In this document: in pieces, positions 34,614-43,370 of the stretch
Layout of the letters: each line of letters opens with the position of its first letter
How positions within the stretch are numbered: position 1 is the stretch's first letter
NCBI RefSeq assembly: GCF_947500795.1
Contig: NZ_CANMTE010000003.1
Coordinates: forward strand, 372,001 to 436,000
From: an uncultured Gelidibacter sp.
GTDB taxonomy: Bacteria > Bacteroidota > Bacteroidia > Flavobacteriales > Flavobacteriaceae
DNA length: 64,000 nucleotides
Direction of reading: 5' to 3'
Position numbers and translations under genes: made by a program
The notes under the pieces: model-generated
Database searches by the model: none
What the model saw: only the letters and a program-made list of their open reading frames with translations
What the model was told of the DNA's origin: nothing

Positions 34614-35510
34614 TTATATTTTCTTAGCGATGCGAAGCTTAGCGCTTCGTGCTCTACTATTTTCTTTAATCTCAGCTTTGGACGGCACGATTAATCCGCC
34701 GACCTTTTTTAAAGGCACTTCAAAATTTCCAAAAACATCACGTTCAGGTTCTCCTTCAAATAATCCATTTCTGATAAAGCGTTTCACTAATCTATCTTCC
34801 AAGGAATGGTATGAGATACAACACAAGCGTCCATCAACTTTCAACACTTCTGGAGTTTGGGTCAAAAATTCTTTTAAGGCTTCAATTTCCTGATTCACCT
34901 CTATTCTGATTGCCTGATAAATTTGCGCCAAAACCTTATTCTCGTTTTTGTGTTTTACAAACTTTTTTAAGACCTCTTTTAACTGCTCGCTAGATATAAT
35001 TTCTTCCTTTGCACGCTCTTCAACAATCACTTTTGCCATTGCTGGAGCTTGACGTAATTCGCCGTACTGCAACAACACATCAGCAATTTGATCTTCATCA
35101 TATTTATTAATGACATGAAAGGCAGACAATTTATTATCCTGGTTCATGCGCATATCCAAATCTGCTTCAAATCGTGTAGAAAATCCACGTTCAGCTACAT
35201 CAAATTGATGTGAAGACACTCCAAAATCAGCCAAAATGCCGTCTACTTCTTTCGCGCCATAAAAACGTAAAAAACGTTTGATGAATCTGAAATTCTCGTT
35301 GATCAACATAAAGCGATCATCATCAATAGCATTCGACAAAGCATCTTTATCCTGATCAAAAGCGAACAATTTCCCGTTTGGTCCGAGGCGTTTTAGTATT
35401 TCTTTACTGTGACCACCGCCACCAAAAGTGACATCCACATACACACCATCAGGCTTAATATTTAAGCCATCCACTGTTTCAGTAAGCAAAACCGGATTAT
35501 GATATTCCAT
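34614..35510 (-). CDS. rsmH: 16S rRNA (cytosine(1402)-N(4))-methyltransferase
   Basis: RsmH (MraW) methylates C1402 of 16S rRNA with S-adenosylmethionine. The start MEYHNPVLLTETV is the classical N terminus, followed by VDVTFGGGGHSKEIL (SAM loop), FAFDQDKDAL, ILADFGVSSHQFD, RVNQE-like IEVNQEIEALKEFL and CISYHSLEDRLVKRF. I chose the ATG at 35510 because it fits the family; ATGs four and five codons upstream (35519, 35522) are in frame. The gene overlaps mraZ by 14 bases. Confidence 0.93.
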   Translation of the reverse strand: MEYHNPVLLTETVDGLNIKPDGVYVDVTFGGGGHSKEILKRLGPNGKLFAFDQDKDALSNAIDDDRFMLINENFRFIKRFLRFYGAKEVDGILADFGVSSHQFDVAERGFSTRFEADLDMRMNQDNKLSAFHVINKYDEDQIADVLLQYGELRQAPAMAKVIVEERAKEEIISSEQLKEVLKKFVKHKNENKVLAQIYQAIRIEVNQEIEALKEFLTQTPEVLKVDGRLCCISYHSLEDRLVKRFIRNGLFEGEPERDVFGNFEVPLKKVGGLIVPSKAEIKENSRARSAKLRIAKKI

Positions 35511-35967
35511 CTGTGTCATCATCTTGTCCCATAACTTCTTCGGCTAAGTCTGCAAAATCGTCAGCCGCGTCATCTATAGCTTGTTCATATTTATCTTTAT
35601 CCCAGATCTCCACAATATTAATTGCTGAAGACACTACGATTTCCTTAGAAATTCCAGAAAACGTCATTAAATCCTTAGGAATCAACAAACGGCCCGCACT
35701 ATCCACTTCTACCATTTTCACTCCAGCCGTAAATCGTCTTATGAAATCGTTATTTTTCTTTTTGAAGCGATTCAGCTTGTTCATTTTTTGCATCAAAGAC
35801 TCCCATTCGGTCATTGGATACAATTCCAAACAAGGTTGAAAAACCGCTCTTTTTAAAACAAAACCGTTTTGAAGTGCAGGCAACAGCTGTTTTTTGATCG
35901 CAGCAGGTAGCATAAGCCTCCCTTTGGCGTCAACTTTACATTCGTATGTCCCTATTAATGAGTTCAA
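35497..35967 (-). CDS. mraZ: Transcriptional regulator MraZ
   Basis: MraZ is the DNA-binding regulator at the head of dcw clusters. The protein has two SpoVT/AbrB-type repeats: GTYECKVDAKGRLMLPAAIKKQL (about 6-28) and VEVDSAGRLLIPKDLMTFSG (about 91-110), each with the DxxGR motif. At 156 residues it is a typical size. The start is TTG (35967), which places the conserved IGTYECKVD at position 5. Three tandem GTGG boxes in front of it (36018-36044) fit autoregulation. Confidence 0.94.
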   Translation of the reverse strand: MNSLIGTYECKVDAKGRLMLPAAIKKQLLPALQNGFVLKRAVFQPCLELYPMTEWESLMQKMNKLNRFKKKNNDFIRRFTAGVKMVEVDSAGRLLIPKDLMTFSGISKEIVVSSAINIVEIWDKDKYEQAIDDAADDFADLAEEVMGQDDDTDGIS

Positions 35968-36000
35968 AAGCTTTTGGTTCTGTTTCTATAGACTAAGATT

Positions 36001-36008
36001 CAAATATA
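36001..36008 (-). promoter_or_regulatory. mraZ: Candidate -7 box of the dcw promoter
   Basis: TATATTTG on the minus strand (36008-36001) lies 34 bases before the mraZ start. No TTG occurs at the standard 17-23 bases; the nearest is 25 bases away within the MraZ-box repeats. A promoter with a weak -33 covered by the boxes would suit regulation. Confidence 0.45.
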
Positions 36009-36017
36009 TTGAAAATA

Positions 36018-36044
36018 TTACCACCTTTTACCACAATTTACCAC
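36018..36044 (-). promoter_or_regulatory. mraZ: Three tandem MraZ-type operator boxes
   Basis: The heptamer GTGGTAA (plus-strand TTACCAC) is repeated exactly at 36018-36024, 36028-36034 and 36038-36044, a strict ten-base period. MraZ of E. coli binds TGGG-type direct repeats with the same ten-base spacing upstream of mraZ. The boxes lie ten bases upstream of the -7 candidate, over the -33 position. This part of the dcw control region is well supported by geometry; binding is inferred. Confidence 0.75.
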
Positions 36045-36264
36045 TTTTGTTGATAAGTTTAGCTTTTTGAAGCTTATTTTCGATAAAATGCAGGATTCAC
36101 AAATAATTAATTACTTGTTTTTCAGTCGATTAAAAAGTGGGAGAAAAGTGGAAATTCAGTTGTAAACAACTAATGAAGAAGTTATGCTTGGAAACTGCTC
36201 AAAAAGAAATAAAATTTGAATGAAATAACTATATTTGTTTTTTATGCATAACTACTAACCATTA

Positions 36265-37029
36265 ATGAGACACCTCTTAAAAAAAGAAAAAAATTACAGT
36301 TATATTGAAGTAGGCGAAGGCAAACCCATCATTGTTCTCCATGGATTAATGGGCGGGTTGAGTAATTTTGGTGCTGTTTTAAATCATTTTGGCGACAAAG
36401 GCTATAAAGTTATTATCCCAGAATTACCGATTTATTCCATGTCTTTGCTCAAAACCAATGTGCGAAGCTTTGCAAAATATCTTCATGATTTTATTGCCTA
36501 TAAAGAGCTGGACGACGTTATTTTGCTCGGAAATTCTTTAGGTGGCCATATTGGACTTTACCACACTAAACTATACCCGGACAAAGTAAAAGCACTCATT
36601 ATTACTGGAAGTTCTGGCTTGTATGAAAGTGCGATGGGCGGTGGTTACACCAAACGTGGCGATTATGAAGTGATCAAGAAAAAGGCACAAGATGTTTTTT
36701 ATGATCCTGAAATTGCGACCAAAGAAATTGTTGATGAAGTTTATGAAACGGTCAACGATAGAAATAAATTGATCAAAACTTTAGCCATTGCGAAAAGCGC
36801 AATACGTCACAACATGGCTAAAGATCTTCCTAACATGAATTTGCCAGTGTGCATCATTTGGGGAAAAAACGATATTGTAACACCTCCTGAAGTAGCTGAA
36901 GAATTTCATCAACTTTTACCGGATTCCGACTTGTATTGGATTGATAAATGTGGTCATGCTGCAATGATGGAGCACCCTGAGGAATTCAATAAAATTCTTG
37001 CCGAATGGCTTGAGAAACGGAATCTTTAA
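36265..37029 (+). CDS. Alpha/beta hydrolase
   Basis: The 254-residue protein has the alpha/beta hydrolase order: oxyanion segment HGLMGG (26-31), nucleophile elbow GNSLGG with Ser91, acid Asp203 in WGKNDIVTPP and His231 in CGHAAMMEHPEEF. There is no signal peptide, so it is cytoplasmic. The substrate is unknown; the closest general resemblance is to BioH/MhpC-like esterases. It is divergent from mraZ, with a possible -7 box TATATTTG at 36230-36237 that lacks a proper -33, and precedes engB on the plus strand. Confidence 0.85.
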   Translation: MRHLLKKEKNYSYIEVGEGKPIIVLHGLMGGLSNFGAVLNHFGDKGYKVIIPELPIYSMSLLKTNVRSFAKYLHDFIAYKELDDVILLGNSLGGHIGLYHTKLYPDKVKALIITGSSGLYESAMGGGYTKRGDYEVIKKKAQDVFYDPEIATKEIVDEVYETVNDRNKLIKTLAIAKSAIRHNMAKDLPNMNLPVCIIWGKNDIVTPPEVAEEFHQLLPDSDLYWIDKCGHAAMMEHPEEFNKILAEWLEKRNL

Positions 37030-37088
37030 ACTCCGTTTAAGCTAAAGTTAGCGGACATCTGACCACTGACTATTAATAAAATAAAAAA

Positions 37089-37127
37089 CTTCGCGTTCTT
37101 TGCGTCAAACTTGGCGACCTTTGCGTT
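37089..37127. repeat. Four nonamer repeats before engB
   Basis: Four nine-base units (CTTCGCGTT, CTTTGCGTC, CTTGGCGAC, CTTTGCGTT) stand at 37089, 37098, 37110 and 37119, with one three-base AAA gap in the middle. The consensus is CTTTGCGTT. The run ends 15 bases before the engB ATG. The role is unknown. Confidence 0.6.
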
Positions 37128-37142
37128 TAAAATCCAAATAAA

Positions 37143-37757
37143 ATGATCATCAAAACTGCCGAATTTTTAATGAGCAACTCCGAAGTGGAAAAATGCCCTA
37201 AGGATACACTGCCAGAATATGCTTTTATTGGGCGTAGTAATGTTGGCAAGTCTTCATTGATCAACATGTTGACCAATCATAAAAATTTAGCAAAAACATC
37301 AGGAAGACCAGGAAAAACACAGCTGATCAATCATTTTTTAATCAATAAAAATTGGTTCCTAGTCGATTTGCCTGGCTATGGATATGCGCGTGTTTCTAAA
37401 ACTTCAAAAAAGAAATTCCAAAAATTCATCACCGACTATTTCGAAAAGAGACAACAATTAGTGTCGGCATTTGTATTGGTGGACTTAAGACATGAGCCAC
37501 AAAAAATTGATTTGGAATTTATGGAATATATGGGCGAAAACGGGATTCCGTTTTCTATTATTTTCACAAAAGCAGACAAATTGAAACCTAAGGCTATCTT
37601 GCGAAATGCAGAAGCTTATATGCAAGAACTTCTTAAAACATGGGAGGAAACTCCTAAATACTTTATCACATCCTCTACTAATGCTGTTGGACGAGATGAA
37701 GTTTTAGCTTTTATAGATGCCACCAATCAAGAAATTAATGCTTTAAGACAAGGTTAA
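37143..37757 (+). CDS. engB: Ribosome biogenesis GTPase EngB (YihA)
   Basis: EngB is an essential GTPase for 50S subunit assembly. The 204-residue protein has the G motifs in order: GRSNVGKSS (30-38), the GKTQLIN switch (58-64), DLPGYGYA (75-82), TKAD (142-145) and TSS (176-178). It begins MIIKTAEFLMSNSEVEKCP, the usual N terminus, so the ATG at 37143 is secure. It ends at a bidirectional terminator shared with the protease gene on the other strand. Confidence 0.96.
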   Translation: MIIKTAEFLMSNSEVEKCPKDTLPEYAFIGRSNVGKSSLINMLTNHKNLAKTSGRPGKTQLINHFLINKNWFLVDLPGYGYARVSKTSKKKFQKFITDYFEKRQQLVSAFVLVDLRHEPQKIDLEFMEYMGENGIPFSIIFTKADKLKPKAILRNAEAYMQELLKTWEETPKYFITSSTNAVGRDEVLAFIDATNQEINALRQG

Positions 37758-37790
37758 TTATTACCGGATTCATTCATAATAAGACAAAAA

Positions 37791-37826
37791 AAAATGCTCC
37801 AAGTTTTCTCAAACTTGGAGCATTTT
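37791..37826. terminator. Bidirectional terminator between engB and the tail-specific protease
   Basis: A perfect 16-base stem, AAAATGCTCCAAGTTT (37791-37806) with AAACTTGGAGCATTTT (37811-37826), has a four-base loop and A/T runs on both ends. It lies between convergent genes and can serve both. The core ATGCTCCAA recurs in the terminator at 46581. Confidence 0.9.
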
Positions 37827-37845
37827 TCATTTGATATCAAAAGGG

Positions 37846-40047
37846 CTATTCCTTCATATGATTTGCAACCTTTTTAACGGTATACGTCGTTCTCAGATCA
37901 TTCAATACGTTAAGCGCTTCTTCAACATACACATCATGGCTCAACGCCTTGTGCCAACGCTCACGTTTTTCCTTTAAAACACTATCTGCAGCCATTAACT
38001 TATTTTCATAAGGCAATGAGCTAAAGGTTAAATCTGTTTTATAATCTGTTAGTCTCTCAAACTGTTTCGCCTCATCCTCATTAAGTTTTAAAGCAGCTTT
38101 ATAATTATCATACTTAAGTGAATAAAGTTCCTTATCTCTGATTTTTTTAACCCATTTAGCGTTTTCATCAATAAGTTTTAATTGCTCATTCTGTGCAATT
38201 CTAGCCTTACTATTTTCAATCGCTTTTTTGTAATCTACATAGTTTTCCCATACATTATAATCAGTAGCGTCAATTTTATCGTAGGCTAATGGATTGTCTT
38301 GATTCTTTTCACCCAAAGCAATATAACTGTAACGGTCCGGAACTACAACATCACTTTTTACACCTTCCAACTGCGTAGAACCACCGTTGATTCTATAATA
38401 CTTTTGGATGGTATACTTAAGCGCGCCCATATCGCCACTCGTATTGTTTTTTACCATTCGGTTTAAATCCAATACCGTTTGAACGGTTCCTTTACCAAAG
38501 GTTTGCTCACTACCAATAACCAATGCACGTTTGTAATCTTGCATTGCGGCTGCTAAGATTTCTGAAGCTGATGCTGAATTCTCATTCACCAAAATCACTA
38601 ACGGACCATCCCAAGCAATAGATTTATCTTTATCTCTCAGGACTTCTTTTTGTCCACCAGTAGTTTTTACCTGAACAATTGGACCATCCTTAATAAACAA
38701 TCCAGCCATATCAATTACGGTTTGTAAAGATCCTCCACCATTGTTTCTAAGATCTAACACCAAGCCTTCAATATTTTCTTTTTTAAGACGCTCAATCTCC
38801 AATTTAACATCAGTAGCTGCGTTTCTTTTGTTATAATCGTCCATATTGACATAAAACCCAGGAAGATTAATCACGCCAAACTTCTTACCATCTTTTATAA
38901 CCGTAGATGATTTGGCATAAACCTCCTCCAACTCTACGACATCTCTAGTAATCGTCAAATCTTCAATAGTACCATCAACCCTTTTTGTAGTTAAAATGAC
39001 ATTCGTTCCTTTTGGACCTTTAATCAGTTTTACCGCATCTTCAAGACGCATCCCTACAATATTTACAGAAGGCTGATCATCATCTTGTTTTACTTTCAAG
39101 ATCTGATCTCCTACTTCCAATTTATTTTGTTTCCATGCCGGACCACCACTGATTACTTCCGTAATGGTAATCACATCCATTTTCTTTTGCAATCTAGCAC
39201 CAATACCTTCAAATTTACCAGACATAGCAACGTCAAAACGTTCTTTATCTTCTGGTGCGTAATAGAATGTATGCGGATCAAATTCAGCAACAATAGCGTT
39301 TAAATACACTGAAAACCAATCTTCACGTTGACGTTCTTCGATATAATCGTAAAGTTCATTTAACGAGTTCAGTGTTAATTCACGTGCTTCTTTTTCCAAT
39401 TCCGCCAAGGATTTCTTCTCTGTAACATCAGAAAGCTTTTCCGCAGTCTCAATTACCTCTTCCTCACCTTCAATAATCGTCATTTCCTGAACTTTCTTCT
39501 TATTAGAAAATGTATTTTCCTGTTGTGAAATCAAATCGTCATAATTAGCGATGGTAGAAAACTTCAGTTGGGTTCTCCAACGCTCGCGCATGTCCTTTTT
39601 CGACTTTACATAGTCCAATTTCTTGTATTCCGTATTGATTTCTTCATCAATGCTAAAATCAAAAGGATTACTTAACACATCCTTGTACATTGCTTTAGAT
39701 TCGTCAAAACGCTGTAATAGTCGTTGGTGAGTCAGATTAAAAAATGTTAAATCGTGGTTTTTCAATTGGTCATCAATCTGATCTTTATAAGCTTCAAACT
39801 CTTTAATATCTGAGGCGTAAAAATATCTCTTGAAGGGATCCAATTGATCTAAATAACTTTTAAAAACCTGCTCTGAGAATTCGTCGTTGATGTCTCTCGG
39901 ACTAAAGTGACCTTCGCCTAAAACATAAGTTATCAACTGCATCAACAATTTATCTTTGTCCGGATCGTCAAAACTTTTGGTAGTAAAACTGCAAGACGCG
40001 AATGCCAACATAAGCGCCAACAATAAAATCTTATAATTCCTTTTCAT
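37846..40047 (-). CDS. prc: Carboxy-terminal processing (tail-specific) protease
   Basis: Prc/Tsp cleaves periplasmic proteins from their C-terminal tails. The protein (733 residues from the ATG at 40047) begins with a lipoprotein signal (LLLALMLAFASC), has an N-terminal helical domain, a PDZ domain (about 235-345; FEGIGARLQKKMDVITITEVISGGPAWKQNKLEVGDQILKV region), and the S41 catalytic core with the serine in NENSASASEILAAAMQ and the lysine in TFGKGTVQ. The C-terminal Prc-specific domain is present. A start four codons earlier (40059) is possible, but the nearer ATG gives a cleaner signal peptide. Confidence 0.93.
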   Translation of the reverse strand: MKRNYKILLLALMLAFASCSFTTKSFDDPDKDKLLMQLITYVLGEGHFSPRDINDEFSEQVFKSYLDQLDPFKRYFYASDIKEFEAYKDQIDDQLKNHDLTFFNLTHQRLLQRFDESKAMYKDVLSNPFDFSIDEEINTEYKKLDYVKSKKDMRERWRTQLKFSTIANYDDLISQQENTFSNKKKVQEMTIIEGEEEVIETAEKLSDVTEKKSLAELEKEARELTLNSLNELYDYIEERQREDWFSVYLNAIVAEFDPHTFYYAPEDKERFDVAMSGKFEGIGARLQKKMDVITITEVISGGPAWKQNKLEVGDQILKVKQDDDQPSVNIVGMRLEDAVKLIKGPKGTNVILTTKRVDGTIEDLTITRDVVELEEVYAKSSTVIKDGKKFGVINLPGFYVNMDDYNKRNAATDVKLEIERLKKENIEGLVLDLRNNGGGSLQTVIDMAGLFIKDGPIVQVKTTGGQKEVLRDKDKSIAWDGPLVILVNENSASASEILAAAMQDYKRALVIGSEQTFGKGTVQTVLDLNRMVKNNTSGDMGALKYTIQKYYRINGGSTQLEGVKSDVVVPDRYSYIALGEKNQDNPLAYDKIDATDYNVWENYVDYKKAIENSKARIAQNEQLKLIDENAKWVKKIRDKELYSLKYDNYKAALKLNEDEAKQFERLTDYKTDLTFSSLPYENKLMAADSVLKEKRERWHKALSHDVYVEEALNVLNDLRTTYTVKKVANHMKE

Positions 40048-40235
40048 AATATCTTTCATATGTTATAATGGCATTGTTAATGTCTAAACGCAATAGACCC
40101 TTTATTATTTTTCACTAAAGTAAAAGAAAAAACCGTGCCAATAAAAGCTATGGCTACTAATTTTTTGTTAAACCAACGAGAATACGGGAATAACGCCTAT
40201 TTTATGTATTTTAGCAGACTCAATAAGATTTTAGA

Positions 40236-41009
40236 ATGAAGAAAAGACCATTGATTTTAGTAACTAATGATGACGGCATTACAGCTCCCGGAATCCGTAC
40301 ATTAATTGAAGTTATGAAAACCATTGGCGAGGTAGTAGTGGTTGCTCCGGACAGTCCGCAGAGTGCCATGGGTCACGCCATAACCATTAATTCTACTTTG
40401 CATGTTGAACAAGTTCACATCGATACTGAAGTTGAAGAATACAGTTGCTCAGGTACGCCTGCCGATTGCGTTAAATTAGCGGTAAAACAAATTTTGGGAC
40501 GACGTCCGGATATTTGTGTTTCTGGAATTAATCATGGGTCAAATTCATCAATCAACGTTATTTATTCGGGTACTATGAGTGCTGCTTTGGAAGCTGGGAT
40601 TGAAGGCATTCCAGCTGTTGGATTTTCATTATGTGATTATAATTGGAACGCCAATTTTGAGGCTTGTAAATCTTTTGTAAAAACGATAGTTGAAAACGTA
40701 CTAGAAAACAGTTTACCAACTGGGGTCGTTTTAAATGTCAACATTCCAAATTTGGCTAAAAAGGACATTAAAGGCGTTAGAATTTGTCGCCAAGCAAAAG
40801 CAAATTGGGAAGAAGAATTTGATAAACGTCAAAACCCACAAGGTCGCGATTATTATTGGCTAACCGGCAAGTTTGTAAATCTTGACAACGGTGAAGATAC
40901 TGATGAATGGGCCTTAGAAAACGGCTATGTTTCAGTGGTTCCCGTCCAATTTGACCTTACTGCACACCATTGCATTCAGAACTTAAACTCTTGGAATTTA
41001 AATGATTAA
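40236..41009 (+). CDS. surE: 5'/3'-nucleotidase SurE
   Basis: SurE dephosphorylates nucleoside monophosphates and is linked to stationary-phase survival. The metal site motifs are LVTNDDGITAPGI (9-21, adjacent Asp residues), APDSPQSAMG, SGTPADCVKLA and VSGINHGSNSSINVIYSGTMSAALEA. The 257-residue size is standard. It overlaps the next small gene by eight bases, and lpxB follows, a grouping common in flavobacteria. ATG start. Confidence 0.95.
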   Translation: MKKRPLILVTNDDGITAPGIRTLIEVMKTIGEVVVVAPDSPQSAMGHAITINSTLHVEQVHIDTEVEEYSCSGTPADCVKLAVKQILGRRPDICVSGINHGSNSSINVIYSGTMSAALEAGIEGIPAVGFSLCDYNWNANFEACKSFVKTIVENVLENSLPTGVVLNVNIPNLAKKDIKGVRICRQAKANWEEEFDKRQNPQGRDYYWLTGKFVNLDNGEDTDEWALENGYVSVVPVQFDLTAHHCIQNLNSWNLND

Positions 41010-41286
41010 AAAGGAACTATTTATTGGGTTTTTGGTAGGATTAATAGCCAACGCCATCGGATTTATTATTGCAATTCTCCTTTTCGGAAACGGGGAGGAT
41101 ATTGTTACAGCCTACAGACAATCATTAGCACAAGGTTTTTTTAGCAAACTCGTCAGCATGGGCGCGATATTAAATCTTGTTGCCTTTTTTATGTTTCTAA
41201 AAGTGAAACGTGATTATCGTGCACGCGGTGTAATTTTCGCCACAATTGCAGTAACCATTGTCACGTTTTTAGTAAATTACAAATAA
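41002..41286 (+). CDS. Small membrane protein, function unknown
   Basis: The 94-residue product has three hydrophobic segments (about 7-28, 50-66 and 75-91) and no soluble domain. I do not recognise a named family. It starts within the surE 3' end (eight-base overlap) and stops 51 bases before lpxB, so it is co-transcribed with both; a link to envelope functions is possible only by context. Confidence 0.7.
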   Translation: MIKKELFIGFLVGLIANAIGFIIAILLFGNGEDIVTAYRQSLAQGFFSKLVSMGAILNLVAFFMFLKVKRDYRARGVIFATIAVTIVTFLVNYK

Positions 41287-41337
41287 AACGGTTAGGCTTA
41301 GGTCTATCCCACTCACTATAATCGGCATTTTCAACAT

Positions 41338-42468
41338 ATGAAATATTATATCATTGCTGGTGAAGCTTCCGGAGATTTACATGGCGCAAATCTTATGAAA
41401 GCCTTGCAAAAACAAGACGGCGACGCTCAATTTAGGTTTTGGGGCGGCGACTTAATGCAGGCTGTTAGTCCGACGTTGGTAAAACATTATCGCGATTTGG
41501 CTTTTATGGGTTTTTTAGAAGTGGTCATGAACTTAAAGACAATCGCTAAAAATCTGTCCTTTTGCAAAAAAGACATCGAAAGCTACAATCCAGATGCCAT
41601 TATCTTTATTGACTATCCTGGTTTTAACTTGCGAATCGCAAAATGGGCCAAACAGAAAGGGTTTCGAACGCATTATTATATTTCTCCACAAATCTGGGCT
41701 TGGAAGGAAAACAGAATCCATGACATTAAACGTGATGTTGATAAAATGTATGTCATTCTTCCTTTTGAAAAATCATTTTATGAAGACAAACATGATTTCC
41801 CTGTCGAATTTGTTGGTCACCCATTAATTGATGCCATTGCCGACAGAACTCAGGTGATGAACGGCGATTTTAGGGCCAAACACGGACTGTCAGACAAACC
41901 TATCATTGCATTATTACCGGGAAGCAGAAAACAGGAAATCCGTAAAATGCTGGCCGTCATGCTCAGCGTTGTTAAAGATTTTGAAGCGTATCAGTTTGTT
42001 ATTGCTGGTGCACCAAGTCAGGATTACGAATTTTATAGCAGTTTCATTAAAAAGGAAAATGTGACTTTTGTTGACAATAAGACTTATGACTTATTGAGTT
42101 TATCTAGCGCCGCACTCGTAACATCAGGCACAGCGACTTTAGAAACGGCATTATTTAAAGTACCAGAAGTTGTTTGCTATAAAGGAAGTTGGCTTTCTTA
42201 TCAGATTGCGAAACGCATTATTAAGCTCGATTACATTTCTTTGGTCAATTTAATTATGGACAAGCCTGTTGTTACGGAGTTGATTCAAGATGATTTTAAT
42301 ACCAAACGTTTAAAGAAAGAATTAGAGGCTATTCTCAATACAGAAAAGCGCGAAGTTCTTTTCATGGATTATTTTGAATTGGAAAAGAAATTGGGCGGAA
42401 AAGGTGCCAGTAAGAAAACAGCGCGGTTGATTTATGAAGATGTAAAAACACTCCATAATACCGATTAG
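41338..42468 (+). CDS. lpxB: Lipid-A-disaccharide synthase
   Basis: LpxB (GT19) condenses UDP-diacyl-GlcN with lipid X to make the lipid A disaccharide. The sequence begins MKYYIIAGEASGDLHGANLM, the family signature, followed by AFMGFLEVV, FIDYPGFNLRIA, YYISPQIWAWKENR, EFVGHPL, ALLPGSRKQEI and TSGTATLETALF. The length of 376 is normal. It shows that the organism makes lipid A-based lipopolysaccharide, in line with lptC at the right end of the window. Confidence 0.96.
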   Translation: MKYYIIAGEASGDLHGANLMKALQKQDGDAQFRFWGGDLMQAVSPTLVKHYRDLAFMGFLEVVMNLKTIAKNLSFCKKDIESYNPDAIIFIDYPGFNLRIAKWAKQKGFRTHYYISPQIWAWKENRIHDIKRDVDKMYVILPFEKSFYEDKHDFPVEFVGHPLIDAIADRTQVMNGDFRAKHGLSDKPIIALLPGSRKQEIRKMLAVMLSVVKDFEAYQFVIAGAPSQDYEFYSSFIKKENVTFVDNKTYDLLSLSSAALVTSGTATLETALFKVPEVVCYKGSWLSYQIAKRIIKLDYISLVNLIMDKPVVTELIQDDFNTKRLKKELEAILNTEKREVLFMDYFELEKKLGGKGASKKTARLIYEDVKTLHNTD

Positions 42469-42535
42469 TTAAAAAAAATATTTTTTTTGATACTAATCCT
42501 AAAAACTGATCGTTCTTTCCTAAGAAAAAAAAATA

Positions 42536-42564
42536 TTGACCATAACTAAAATTAGCTATTTTTG
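42536..42564 (+). promoter_or_regulatory. Promoter of the first NlpC/P60 gene
   Basis: TTG (42536-42538) and TATTTTTG (42557-42564) are separated by 18 bases, a good match to the Bacteroidota promoter. Transcription would begin near 42571, with a leader of about 45 bases. Confidence 0.5.
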
Positions 42565-42615
42565 GGAATCTTGTAGAAATCAAAAATACCTTTATAAAAA
42601 TACAGTTCTAATTTG

Positions 42616-43215
42616 ATGAAACCGATTGTCCTTTTCCTGCTTGTAGCACTCACGCTAAGCAGTTGTAAATCTTCTCAGCAGATTGCAACTTTCAAATCAG
42701 AAACCATTAAACCACAAACTCTTAAAATTGACTTACAACCCATAGAAGTCACTTCAAGTTTCGACTTTTCGACCGACCTCCAGCCCATCGAATTATTTTC
42801 ATTAGAAGACGTTGCACCAAACACTTACTACTCTTTAGCTGATAGAATTGTGGATTATGCATTTGAATTTGACGGCGTAAGATATAAACGAGGCGGCACT
42901 TCAAAAGAAGGTATGGATTGCTCAGGATTGGTAGTGACAACATTTGAAAAGGAAAATATTTCATTACCAAGAGTTTCAAGAGACATTGCCCTTACCGGTG
43001 ACAAAGTAGATTTAAAAGAAGTTACTAAAGGCGATTTATTATTTTTCGCCACCCGTAGAAATAGTAAGATTATTAGTCATGTGGGGATTGTTACCACAGT
43101 GAAAGATGGCACTATAGAATTTATACATTCCAGTACAAGCCAAGGCGTCATCGTTTCCAATATGGCTGAAAAATATTGGCACCACGCATTTATTGAGGCA
43201 AGGCGCGTGATCTAA
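42616..43215 (+). CDS. NlpC/P60 (C40) family lipoprotein peptidase, copy 1
   Basis: A 200-codon gene for a secreted cell-wall hydrolase-type protein. The signal MKPIVLFLLVALTLSSC ends in a lipobox Cys. The C40 core has the catalytic Cys in GMDCSGLVV, the His in ISHVGIV and the third polar residue region IEFIHSST. Such enzymes cut peptide stems at the D-Glu/mDAP bond. The ATG at 42616 is chosen; a TTG immediately before it is not needed. It is a tandem duplicate of the next gene, with an extra 35-residue spacer after the signal. Confidence 0.9.
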   Translation: MKPIVLFLLVALTLSSCKSSQQIATFKSETIKPQTLKIDLQPIEVTSSFDFSTDLQPIELFSLEDVAPNTYYSLADRIVDYAFEFDGVRYKRGGTSKEGMDCSGLVVTTFEKENISLPRVSRDIALTGDKVDLKEVTKGDLLFFATRRNSKIISHVGIVTTVKDGTIEFIHSSTSQGVIVSNMAEKYWHHAFIEARRVI

Positions 43216-43370
43216 TTAAACACGATTTACAATTACAAAGTTGTCATTCTAGAATTTTGTCCTGAATTTTACTTACAAATCCTATTTTCATTGGTTAATT
43301 GACATAAAACAAGTAGCACCTTGCTTAATGTTAGTATAAATTGATATTTTTATCAAAAATTAGCTCACAA

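Noticed and set aside
36215-36237. Complete promoter for the alpha/beta hydrolase
   Set aside because: TATATTTG is a fine -7 box, but the TTTG upstream is only 11 bases away and the next TTG is 39 bases away, outside the 17-23 range.
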